A stretch of 6,489 nt of DNA from Gammaproteobacteria bacterium (GTDB lineage Bacteria; Pseudomonadota; Gammaproteobacteria; GRL18), in the NCBI GenBank assembly GCA_030632625.1, contig DAOVUK010000194.1, forward strand, positions 1-6,489. The letters are read 5' to 3'. The position numbers and the translations under genes were made by a program. Under the pieces are notes generated by a model, which saw only the letters and a list, made by a program, of their open reading frames with translations, was not told the DNA's origin and did not search any database. Positions 1 through 6,007 of this stretch are shown here, one piece after another (the stretch's first letter is position 1; each line of letters opens with the position of its first letter).

Positions 1-2069
1 CCGACACCGCCCCAAAAACCGCCCGAGGGCATGACAATGACTTCAACTTCAGGCATCTCAGACATTAGCATCGACGGGTAGTTGTGAAAATTATCCTGCT
101 CAACGCTGCCATTGTTAATCGTACATTCACCATATAATAATGCTGACAAACCAAATACAAATGAGCCTTCAACCTGTGCCTCAATTTGTTGCGGATTGAC
201 TGCATAACCGGGGTCAGTTGCTGCAACAATACGATGAATTTTAAGTTTACCCTGTTCATCAACCGATATTTCTGCACAAGCTGCGATATAACTGGCAAAA
301 GCTTTACAGACCGCCAATCCACGATAAACACCCTTGGGTGCTGGCTTACCCCAGCCTGCTTTTTCCGCAACAGCATCGAGCACAGCCAGATTTTTGGGAT
401 GATTTGACATTAACTTACGGCGGAACTCCAAAGCATCCCGGCCTGCTGCATGAGCCAGTTCATCCACAAAACTTTCCATGTAAATGGCATTTTGATTGAT
501 ATTAACGCCGCGCCAGAATCCCGGTGGTACCGGCGGATTACGCATTGCATGCTCAACCAGCAAGTTCGGGATGCTATAACTGATGGCGTGATCGCCCTCG
601 GGCAGTAGTCCCTGGAAGGTGAACATATCAACACCGTTTTTCATCCATGCAGGATTCACTGCAGCCAATATTGATTGACCCGAAATACGGATATGCAGGC
701 CTGTCAGATCGCCCTTTTCGTCCAGACCACCAACGAGTCTGGCTTTAGTAATCGGATGGTAGGCACCATGTTGCATATCTTCTTCGCGTGTCCAAAGCAA
801 TTTGACGGGCGTATCAGGCAATTGCTTTGCGATGGCGACAGCTTGTTTGACAAAATCATGGAACGCACCTCGTCGACCAAATCCCCCACCCAGATGAATT
901 TTGTAGACCTCGCATTGACTGGCCGGCAGTCCTGCTGCTTCAGCAGTGGCTTGCAATGCGGCCTCACCGTTCTGAGTAGGACACCAGACTTCACAGCGAT
1001 CTCTGGTCCAGCGCGCAGTCGCATTCATCGGCTCCATAGTCGCATGGTTCTGATACGGATAACCATAGGTCGCCTCGATGATTTTCGCTGCGCCCTTTAA
1101 TGCCGTCCCCGCGTCGCCCGCCTTATTGCCGATAAATGCCTCTTTAGCAGTAAGCCCTTCACTCAACATCTGATCGATTGAGGCGCTGCTCAGCTGTGCA
1201 TTCGGACCTTTGTCCCAGGTCACCACCAGTGCATCCAGAGCCGTCTTTGCGTGCCACCAGGTATCGGCAACAACGGCAACGGCATTATCTTCAACCCGCA
1301 CTATCGCATGCACTCCCGGCATTTTACCTGCCACAGTAGAATCAAATGATTCGAGCCTGCCGCCAAATACCGGACAAGCTTTTATAGCGGCATTAAGCAT
1401 GCCCGGCAACTGGAGATCAGCCCCGAAGATCTGCTTACCCGTTAGTTTATCAACAGTATCCAGACGTTTTAGAGGTTTACCGGCGATTTTCCAGTCGGCA
1501 GGATCCTTAAGTTCCACTTCAATCGGCGGTATCAGTGTTGCTGCAGCAGCAGCCACTTTGCCATAAGTCGTGGAACGTCCGGTTGACTGATGAGTGATCA
1601 CACTCTTTGATACGCTGCACTCTTCAACTGGAACGTCCCAGACTTCGGCAGCCGCTTCCATCAACATCACTCTTGCGACAGCCCCCCCTTTTCGTACATA
1701 TTGATGACTGCCGCGGATACCCTGACTACCACCAGTTGAGAAACTTCCCCAAATTCGGTCACGGGCCAGGTTCTGTCCGGGAGTAGGATACTCGGTTTTA
1801 ACTTTCGACCAGTCACACTCAAGCTCTTCGGCAACCAGTTGTGAAAGCCCCGTCAGCGAGCCTTGTCCCATTTCGGAGCGGGCAATTCGAATGATCACCG
1901 TGTCATCAGGTTCAATAACTACCCAGGCATTAACCTCAGGTATGACCTCATCGGCCAATTCCCCACTATTACCCAGAGGGAGGTATAATCCAAGCGAAAG
2001 ACCTGCACCGGCAGTCGCAGTGGTAATTAAGAATTCACGGCGTGAAATAGTTGCACGTTCTTTAGCCAT
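1..2069 (-). CDS. Molybdopterin-binding large subunit of an IorB-like molybdenum hydroxylase, Tat-exported (3' end outside window)
   Basis: The frame is open without a stop from the start to the window edge (689 whole codons). It belongs to the xanthine dehydrogenase/aldehyde oxidase superfamily, nearest the isoquinoline 1-oxidoreductase beta subunit type, which hydroxylates N-heterocycles or oxidises aldehydes at a molybdopterin-Mo centre; the substrate here is unknown. Visible motifs are a twin-arginine signal SRREFL at residues 9-14 followed by an Ala/Gly/Leu-rich stretch, EMGQG at 66-70, HATMEP at 342-347, WCPTQ at 362-366, the Mo-cofactor loop GGGFGRR at 394-400, and PPGFWRGV around W519. 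The visible end reads GGFWGGVG. In this superfamily the catalytic Glu follows directly (GVGE), so it and probably some 35-45 residues lie beyond position 1. Export to the periplasm is inferred from the signal. The start at 2069 is preferred because GGAG (2076-2079) lies 6 nt upstream. The adjacent ATG at 2072 has only a 3-nt gap. The start overlaps the small-subunit stop (TGATG), suggesting translational coupling. Confidence 0.93.
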   Translation of the reverse strand, partial: MAKERATISRREFLITTATAGAGLSLGLYLPLGNSGELADEVIPEVNAWVVIEPDDTVIIRIARSEMGQGSLTGLSQLVAEELECDWSKVKTEYPTPGQNLARDRIWGSFSTGGSQGIRGSHQYVRKGGAVARVMLMEAAAEVWDVPVEECSVSKSVITHQSTGRSTTYGKVAAAAATLIPPIEVELKDPADWKIAGKPLKRLDTVDKLTGKQIFGADLQLPGMLNAAIKACPVFGGRLESFDSTVAGKMPGVHAIVRVEDNAVAVVADTWWHAKTALDALVVTWDKGPNAQLSSASIDQMLSEGLTAKEAFIGNKAGDAGTALKGAAKIIEATYGYPYQNHATMEPMNATARWTRDRCEVWCPTQNGEAALQATAEAAGLPASQCEVYKIHLGGGFGRRGAFHDFVKQAVAIAKQLPDTPVKLLWTREEDMQHGAYHPITKARLVGGLDEKGDLTGLHIRISGQSILAAVNPAWMKNGVDMFTFQGLLPEGDHAISYSIPNLLVEHAMRNPPVPPGFWRGVNINQNAIYMESFVDELAHAAGRDALEFRRKLMSNHPKNLAVLDAVAEKAGWGKPAPKGVYRGLAVCKAFASYIAACAEISVDEQGKLKIHRIVAATDPGYAVNPQQIEAQVEGSFVFGLSALLYGECTINNGSVEQDNFHNYPSMLMSEMPEVEVIVMPSGGFWGGV

Positions 2070-2536
2070 CATGATCTCCCCCGCTTAATGATATCCACAG
2101 CAAGGTGAATGCCGCGTCTCACTCTGTTGAATGTACCGCAGCGGCAGATATTGGTCACGTTCAAATCGATATCAGCATTGCTTGGATTGGGATTATTGTC
2201 CAGTAGCGCGACAGCGCTCATGATCATACCGGGTTGGCAATAGCCGCACTGCGGCACATCCAGTTCAGCCCAGGCCTTTTGCACAGGATGATTGCCATCA
2301 GGTGATAATCCCTCAATCGTTACAACTTTTTGTGAGGGCTTTAGAGAGGATACGGGAATGGTACAGGAGCGAACCGCTTTACCATCGATATGCACAGTAC
2401 AGGCACCACAAACACCGATGCCACAACTGTATTTAGTACCCGTCAAGCCCAATTGTTCACGTAAAAACCAAAGCAATGGTGTTTCGTCGTCTTGTTTAAA
2501 ATCAACAGGTTTTCCATTTATTTTAACTTTTGCCAT
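2069..2536 (-). CDS. [2Fe-2S] iron-sulfur small subunit of the molybdenum hydroxylase (IorA-like)
   Basis: This 155-residue protein matches the usual length of the two-cluster small subunits of IorA, CoxS and NdhS type. The N-terminal plant-ferredoxin-like domain carries C38, C43, C46 and C58 (pattern CGIGVCGAC and then RSC). The C-terminal helical domain carries C97, C100, C131 and C133 (QCGYCQPG and ICRCG). All eight cluster ligands are present. It should pass electrons from the Mo centre of the large subunit to an outside acceptor. No FAD subunit is encoded alongside, as in the IorAB group, where a cytochrome or other carrier takes the electrons. It has no signal peptide, so if the enzyme is periplasmic this subunit would have to travel with the Tat-targeted partner. 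The start at 2536 is chosen because GGAG lies 8 nt upstream and the residues from MAKVKING on begin the family fold. The in-frame ATG at 2584 would add 16 atypical residues. Confidence 0.95.
   Translation of the reverse strand: MAKVKINGKPVDFKQDDETPLLWFLREQLGLTGTKYSCGIGVCGACTVHIDGKAVRSCTIPVSSLKPSQKVVTIEGLSPDGNHPVQKAWAELDVPQCGYCQPGMIMSAVALLDNNPNPSNADIDLNVTNICRCGTFNRVRRGIHLAVDIIKRGRS
2076..2082 (-). promoter_or_regulatory. Ribosome binding site of the large subunit, inside the small-subunit gene
   Basis: The minus strand reads GGGGGAG ending at 2076. The gap is 6 nt to the ATG at 2069 and only 3 nt to the ATG at 2072, which favours the second of the two tandem ATG codons. The site lies in the last codons of the upstream gene, as expected for coupled subunits. 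Confidence 0.65.
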
Positions 2537-2544
2537 ATTCAAAA

Positions 2545-2548
2545 CTCC
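2545..2548 (-). promoter_or_regulatory. Ribosome binding site deciding the small-subunit start
   Basis: GGAG on the minus strand lies 8 nt before the ATG at 2536. It supports this start over the upstream in-frame ATG at 2584, which sits at the edge of the palindromic element. Confidence 0.75.
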
Positions 2549-2585
2549 ATGTTGGATACAGAGACCAGGACACAAATATTTCATT

Positions 2586-2605
2586 AACCTAAATAAATCA
2601 GTTGA
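2586..2605 (+). repeat. Left terminal inverted repeat of the palindromic element
   Basis: The plus strand reads AACCTAAATAAATCAGTTGA. It is the exact reverse complement of 2769-2788, and the match continues imperfectly inward. Confidence 0.9.
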
Positions 2606-2768
2606 GTCGTAGCGAGAGCGATCACCAACAGTAGGCTCCCTGAGGAGAGGTGCTGAAGATTCATGGCTTTACAAGTTATTTTGGCTTTATTCGTAGTCAC
2701 CCTACGGGTGCAGTCAAAATGTTTTGGAAAGTCTTGAATATTCAGTGCATTGGACGCTCGTAGTAGAT

Positions 2769-2788
2769 TCAACTGATTTATTTAGGTT
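2769..2788 (-). repeat. Right terminal inverted repeat of the palindromic element
   Basis: The plus strand reads TCAACTGATTTATTTAGGTT, exactly complementary in reverse to 2586-2605. A 20-bp perfect match about 160 bp apart is far beyond chance in a window of this size. Confidence 0.9.
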
Positions 2789-2814
2789 TAAGCAATGGTA
2801 GAACACCAACCCCG

Positions 2815-2834
2815 GTCTATCGCTCTAGATAGAC
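2815..2834. other. Small perfect hairpin in the operon leader
   Basis: GTCTATC (2815-2821) and GATAGAC (2828-2834) form a 7-bp stem with a 6-nt loop. It lies between the minus-strand promoter candidate and the palindromic element. No T-run follows on either strand, so it is not a standard terminator. It may be part of a structured leader or chance. Confidence 0.4.
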
Positions 2835-2916
2835 AATTTATGAGTTAAGTTCCATCTTAGTGTAGTAGTTTTTCAGTAGATATTAGATGAATCCAGAGTG
2901 AGTGACATTAAAGATG

Positions 2917-2945
2917 ATATTAAGTATGAGTTTATGTTTTGTCAA
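2917..2945 (-). promoter_or_regulatory. Sigma70-type promoter for the molybdenum hydroxylase operon
   Basis: On the minus strand a perfect -35 box TTGACA (2940-2945) is followed by a 17-bp spacer and TAATAT (2917-2922), giving 10 of 12 consensus positions at the optimal spacing. Transcription would start near 2910 and give a leader of about 370 nt that includes the hairpin at 2815-2834 and the whole palindromic element before the start codon at 2536. No more convincing promoter was seen closer to the gene. Confidence 0.55.
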
Positions 2946-2999
2946 CACATTTCAGGATGCACATTAGGGCGATCGCGCTAGTCTTAAACTGCTTACAAC

Positions 3000-3027
3000 T
3001 TGAAATGCATTCTTAAATTCCTATCCT
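3000..3027 (+). promoter_or_regulatory. Weak promoter candidate for the amidohydrolase-like gene
   Basis: TTGAAA (3000-3005), a 16-bp spacer and TATCCT (3022-3027) form a modest sigma70-like pair about 65 bp before the start codon. The region is AT-rich, so such matches arise easily. An 8-bp inverted repeat (2988-2995 / 3039-3046) brackets it. Confidence 0.22.
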
Positions 3028-3091
3028 TAAAACTAAATTAAGCAGTACATTAAAGTCAAAATACTATCCCCTGGAAAAGATTATAGAAGTA

Positions 3092-3805
3092 ATGAAAGCT
3101 CTCAACTGTTATTTTTATGCGCTTGCTTTTCTGGGTTTGAGCCTGTCGTCACCTGCTCAAAATCTGCAACCGTTTTTCGATGTCCATGTGCATTACAAAT
3201 GGGATCAGGCTGAAATCACTTCGCCACAACAGGCTCTGGATATATTGGATAAGGCCGGAATACAAAAAGCCGTAGTCATTGGTCGACCAGCTGATATGGC
3301 ATTACAACTTCAGCGATTGGCACCGGATCGTATTATTCCAATTTATGATCCTAATGAAAAGCTGACATGGCAATTTCGTACGGAATTGATTGAAGAAGTG
3401 CGCAAAGGACTGAGTAGTGGACTCTATCGTGGTATCGGTGAGCTGCATTTAATTGGTGGCATGGCAGTGCGCTGGCAACAAAGCAAAGTGTTTGTTGCCT
3501 TATTGACACTAGCTCGTGAATACGAAGTACCATTAATGGTGCATAGTGAATATTCTTCCATCAAACCCACTTTATCGATATGTCAGGAAAATCCGAATAA
3601 CCGCTTTATATTGGCACATGCCGGTGCAGTGATTAATCCAGATCAGGTAGAACAAATCTTGCAAGCCTATCCTAACGTGGTTATGGATTTAGCTGCACGA
3701 GATCCCTGGCGCTATATTAATAATCCAATCACTGATCAAAAAGGACAGCTGTTACCTGATTGGCAAGAATTGATTCTTATAGGGGCTGATCCCCGACATG
3801 AATGA
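3092..3805 (+). CDS. Secreted amidohydrolase-like metal-dependent hydrolase, C-terminus apparently truncated
   Basis: The 237-residue product starts with a signal peptide (hydrophobic 7-18, likely cleaved after SSPA at 22). It then shows the TIM-barrel amidohydrolase pattern: the HxH metal site FDVHVH (H32, H34), E117 in GIGELH, H151 in LMVHSE, H176 in ILAHAG, and D233 in IGADP at the position of the last metal-binding Asp. Substrate and metal are unknown. The stop comes four residues after that Asp. Members of this fold usually continue with another strand and C-terminal helices, so the protein looks 3'-truncated. The join WQELILIGADP also looks short, as a few residues normally separate the preceding helix from the Asp-bearing strand (inference). 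No clear SD lies in front of the ATG, only a distant GGAAAAG. It is convergent with the ABC transporter gene. It may be a functional short form or a decaying pseudogene. Confidence 0.75.
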   Translation: MKALNCYFYALAFLGLSLSSPAQNLQPFFDVHVHYKWDQAEITSPQQALDILDKAGIQKAVVIGRPADMALQLQRLAPDRIIPIYDPNEKLTWQFRTELIEEVRKGLSSGLYRGIGELHLIGGMAVRWQQSKVFVALLTLAREYEVPLMVHSEYSSIKPTLSICQENPNNRFILAHAGAVINPDQVEQILQAYPNVVMDLAARDPWRYINNPITDQKGQLLPDWQELILIGADPRHE

Positions 3806-3839
3806 CGGAGTATTTCGCTTCGTCTGTTAAGAGATTTTT
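3804..3839 (+). terminator. Possible weak terminator after the amidohydrolase-like gene
   Basis: GACGGAG (3804-3810) pairs with CTTCGTC (3818-3824) through seven pairs, one of them G-T, around a 7-nt loop. It begins inside the stop codon. A run of five T follows only 10 nt later (3835-3839), so the fit to an intrinsic terminator is poor. Confidence 0.25.
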
Positions 3840-4154
3840 GGATAAAATGGAGAACCACCAACACGAACGCCAGCCAACATAATTATACTCACTGAAAACA
3901 ACCTTTTGAACCAAAATATAATTACCATAATAGCCACTAAACGCCCTTAGCGACTGAAATAAGAAAATGTTAATGTTCGGCTTTAGGTCAGCTCGGGCAA
4001 ATAGAGAAGCTGGTAAATTTTAGTGTCCGGTATTGTGAACGGACAAACTATAGCAGCAAAGAGCGGCCGACTATAACCCATGACTAAAACTCATCAGTTG
4101 ATATAACTCGTCATTGTCAGCCAGTGCAAAGTTATTTAACACTCAAAGTACTAT
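3806..4154. other. Non-coding spacer between convergent genes
   Basis: No credible reading frame is seen in this 349-bp AT-rich stretch. I translated the first part downstream of 3805 to look for the missing C-terminus of the amidohydrolase and saw no convincing continuation. The only structures noted are the weak hairpin at 3804-3824 and an inverted repeat TGTCCG (4024-4029) / CGGACA (4040-4045) with a 10-nt loop and no T-run. No clear terminator was seen for the ABC transporter gene. Confidence 0.5.
4024..4045. repeat. Short inverted repeat TGTCCG / CGGACA
   Basis: A 6-bp GC-rich stem with a 10-nt loop stands out in AT-rich sequence. It lacks a T-run on either strand, so it is not a typical terminator. 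It could be an operator or the end of a decayed mobile element, but nothing else supports either reading. Confidence 0.3.
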
Positions 4155-5951
4155 CTATTTGTACTCCTTACTGTTTTCCTGCAGCTGTATCTTCCACAGG
4201 CTGCTGTACAGGCCATTCTGAGCCAATAATTCCTGATGATTACCCTGCTCTTTCACACGGCCATTTTCCAGCACCAGAATAATATCAGCATCGGCAATGG
4301 TTGACAGGCGATGAGCAATGACCAGAGTGGTACGCTGCTGGGCCACCTCTGCCAGAGAAGACAAAATGATTTGTTCTGAATGAGAATCCAGTGACGAGGT
4401 GGCCTCATCAAAAACCAGTATTTTAGGATTTTTCAGGATCACCCGGGCTATGGCAACCCGCTGTTTTTCACCACCGGACAGTTTCAGTCCACGCTCACCG
4501 ACAACGGTATCATAGCCATCGGGTAACTGGCTGATAAAATCATGAATATTGGCCATTTTACTGGCTTCAAAGACCTCTTCCTGTGTGGCCTCCGGGCGTG
4601 CATAGACAATATTATGATAAATAGATTCATTAAATAGCACCGTATCCTGAGGCACAATGCCCACCGCCCGGCGCAGGCTTTCCTGAGTCATATCACTGAC
4701 TGACTGACCATCAATGCTCACACAACCGTTATCGGTATCATAAAAGCGGAATAATAAGCGGGACAAAGTGGATTTTCCTGCTCCGGAAGGCCCGACAACG
4801 GCTAATTTTTTCCCTGCCGGGATTTCAAAACTCACCTGATGCAGAATTTGCCGTTCAGGCTGATAGCCGAAATCCACATTGTCAAAACGCACAACACCCT
4901 GAGAAACATTTAATTCAGAGGCATTGTCTTTATCGCTGACAGCACCTTTTTTATCCAGCAGACTGAACATTAAATCAATGTCAGCCAATGAGTGCATCAT
5001 CGAACGATAAATAATGCCCAGAAAATTCAAGGGAATAAATAACTGCAGCATCAAGGCATTCACCAGCACCAGATCACCAATGCTCATACTGCCGTCAACC
5101 ACGCCCTGAGTCGCATAGAACATCATTGTGGTGACCCCGACAGCAATAATACTTCCCTGCCCGAAGTTCAGCAAAGACATGGAAGCCTGACTTTTTACCG
5201 CACAGTCTTCCCACTCATCCAGGGTTTCATCATAACGATTAATTTCATAATGATCGTTATTGAAATATTTAACGGTTTCAAAATTAATCAGACCATCCAC
5301 AGCCATGGCATTCGCCTGTGAATCCAGTCGGTTCATTTGGTGGCGGATATGCATACGCCAGTTGGTCAGAAAAAGTGTAAAGCCGATATAAATAAAGACC
5401 GTGCTAAAGGTTACAATCGAGAATTCAATGGCATAATCCCCCAGCAGCAGAAAAGCCACCAGAGCAAATTCAGCGGCAGTGGGAATAATATTGAATACCA
5501 GATAATTCATTATCGAGGAGACGGCCCGGGTGCCCCGTTCTAAATCACGTGAAATACCACCGGTGCGGCGTTCCAGATGAAATTGCAATGACAGCGAATA
5601 AAGATGAGAAAGCACCTTGCGTGAGAGATTTCGCATGGCACGGTAGCGCACCCTGGCAAAGACGGTGTCACGCAATTCACTGAACAATACATTGAGCAGA
5701 CGCAGCGCACCATATCCCAGCAACAGCGTCACCGGTAAAACCAGCGTCAGATTCTGTGAATCTAAAGAGTCGACTATTCCTTTAAGTATAAACGGCACAC
5801 CCACTGTCGCAACCTTGGCCGCGACCAGAAGTATCAATGCCGCCAGAACACGTCCTTTATATTCCCATAAAAATGGTACAATGCGTCTGAGATTGGATAA
5901 ATCCTGGCGATTTTTATGTGGTGCATCCGTATAATGTGTGCGTATACTCAT
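4155..5951 (-). CDS. Atm1/HMT-type half-size ABC exporter (fused permease and ATPase)
   Basis: This 598-residue protein has the full length and order of a half-transporter that works as a homodimer in the inner membrane. The membrane domain spans about 33-320 with six hydrophobic segments (near 35-57, 68-90, 147-170, 172-196, 262-283, 295-318). Features typical of the Atm1 branch are RTGGISRDLERG at 129-140 and NFETVKYF at 223-230. The ATPase domain shows Walker A GPSGAGKS (387-394), Q-loop Q435, signature LSGGEKQ (491-497), Walker B ILVFDE (511-516), D-loop SSLD (519-522) and H-loop H547, so it should hydrolyse ATP. Known Atm1 relatives export glutathione-linked sulfur species or metal-glutathione complexes; that role here is inferred from the family. 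MsbA-like lipid flippases share the architecture but lack the NFETVKYF-type motif. The start at 5951 is the only reasonable one, as the next Met is at residue 105. Its SD is weak. It is divergent from the adaptor gene. Confidence 0.93.
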   Translation of the reverse strand: MSIRTHYTDAPHKNRQDLSNLRRIVPFLWEYKGRVLAALILLVAAKVATVGVPFILKGIVDSLDSQNLTLVLPVTLLLGYGALRLLNVLFSELRDTVFARVRYRAMRNLSRKVLSHLYSLSLQFHLERRTGGISRDLERGTRAVSSIMNYLVFNIIPTAAEFALVAFLLLGDYAIEFSIVTFSTVFIYIGFTLFLTNWRMHIRHQMNRLDSQANAMAVDGLINFETVKYFNNDHYEINRYDETLDEWEDCAVKSQASMSLLNFGQGSIIAVGVTTMMFYATQGVVDGSMSIGDLVLVNALMLQLFIPLNFLGIIYRSMMHSLADIDLMFSLLDKKGAVSDKDNASELNVSQGVVRFDNVDFGYQPERQILHQVSFEIPAGKKLAVVGPSGAGKSTLSRLLFRFYDTDNGCVSIDGQSVSDMTQESLRRAVGIVPQDTVLFNESIYHNIVYARPEATQEEVFEASKMANIHDFISQLPDGYDTVVGERGLKLSGGEKQRVAIARVILKNPKILVFDEATSSLDSHSEQIILSSLAEVAQQRTTLVIAHRLSTIADADIILVLENGRVKEQGNHQELLAQNGLYSSLWKIQLQENSKEYK

Positions 5952-6007
5952 ATATTATGTACTTTAACCTTATACCTGATTAAAACTAAAACAGACTGAC
6001 ATTTTTT
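5952..6007. promoter_or_regulatory. Short divergent control region between exporter and adaptor genes
   Basis: Only 56 bp of AT-rich DNA separate the two start codons, so both promoters must overlap each other or reach into the coding regions. No consensus -35/-10 pair was convincing on either strand; a TATAAG stretch on the minus strand (5970-5975) is a possible -10 element. No clear Shine-Dalgarno sequence lies close before either ATG, which may mean leaderless or weakly initiated messages. Confidence 0.35.

Larger units (their letters stand above)
2584..2790. mobile_element. MITE-like imperfect palindrome of about 205 bp
   Basis: The ends are a perfect 20-bp inverted repeat (2586-2605 against 2769-2788). 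The inner parts also pair imperfectly: 2653-2674 with roughly 2723-2745, ATTTTGGCT at 2678-2686 with AGTCAAAAT at 2712-2720, and an apex CACCC-tac-GGGTG at 2698-2710. The left arm is longer and holds a side hairpin CTCC-ctga-GGAG at 2636-2647. If the repeat is read as 19 bp, the triplet TTA flanks both sides (2584-2586 and 2788-2790), which could be a target duplication, though 3 bp is weak evidence. No transposase is encoded. A non-autonomous element derived from an insertion sequence is the simplest reading. A structured leader RNA is the alternative, since the element lies between a likely promoter and the molybdenum hydroxylase operon. I do not recognise the parent family. Confidence 0.7.
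2791..3091. other. Non-coding remainder of the divergent intergenic region
   Basis: This AT-rich stretch lies between the palindromic element and the amidohydrolase start, with no credible reading frame on either strand. It holds the minus-strand promoter candidate, the hairpin at 2815-2834, an isolated GCGATCGC palindrome at 2969-2976, and an 8-bp inverted pair ACTGCTTA (2988-2995) / TAAGCAGT (3039-3046). The last of these flanks the weak plus-strand promoter candidate and could be chance. Confidence 0.6.

Noticed and set aside
65..1566. Several 70-140 residue frames on both strands inside the large-subunit gene
   Set aside because: They are in other frames of a continuous, motif-rich coding sequence and show no family features of their own.
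2070..2072. First of two tandem ATG codons as start of the large subunit
   Set aside because: The ribosome binding site is only 3 nt away, while the next ATG has a 6-nt gap. The choice changes the protein by one Met only.
2537..2584. Upstream start (ATG at 2584) for the iron-sulfur subunit
   Set aside because: It would add 16 residues not typical of the family. The ATG at 2536 has GGAG at 8 nt and begins at the conserved N-terminus.
2584..2772. 62-residue reading frame on the minus strand ending in a hydrophobic stretch
   Set aside because: It lies almost wholly inside the imperfect palindrome and is explained by it. It has no Shine-Dalgarno sequence and no recognisable family.
4091..4100. 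ATCAGTTGAT in the spacer, resembling part of the palindromic element's terminal repeat
   Set aside because: The shared stretch is only about nine bases and is not followed by further similarity, so chance is enough to explain it.
4130..4165. AGTAC/GTACT foldback over the stop codon of the ABC exporter as a terminator
   Set aside because: The stem is 5 bp and AT-rich with no proper T-run after it, so it is not credible as an intrinsic terminator.
5337..5934. Short plus-strand frames opposite the ABC exporter
   Set aside because: They are antisense to well-supported coding sequence with all ABC motifs and have no independent support.
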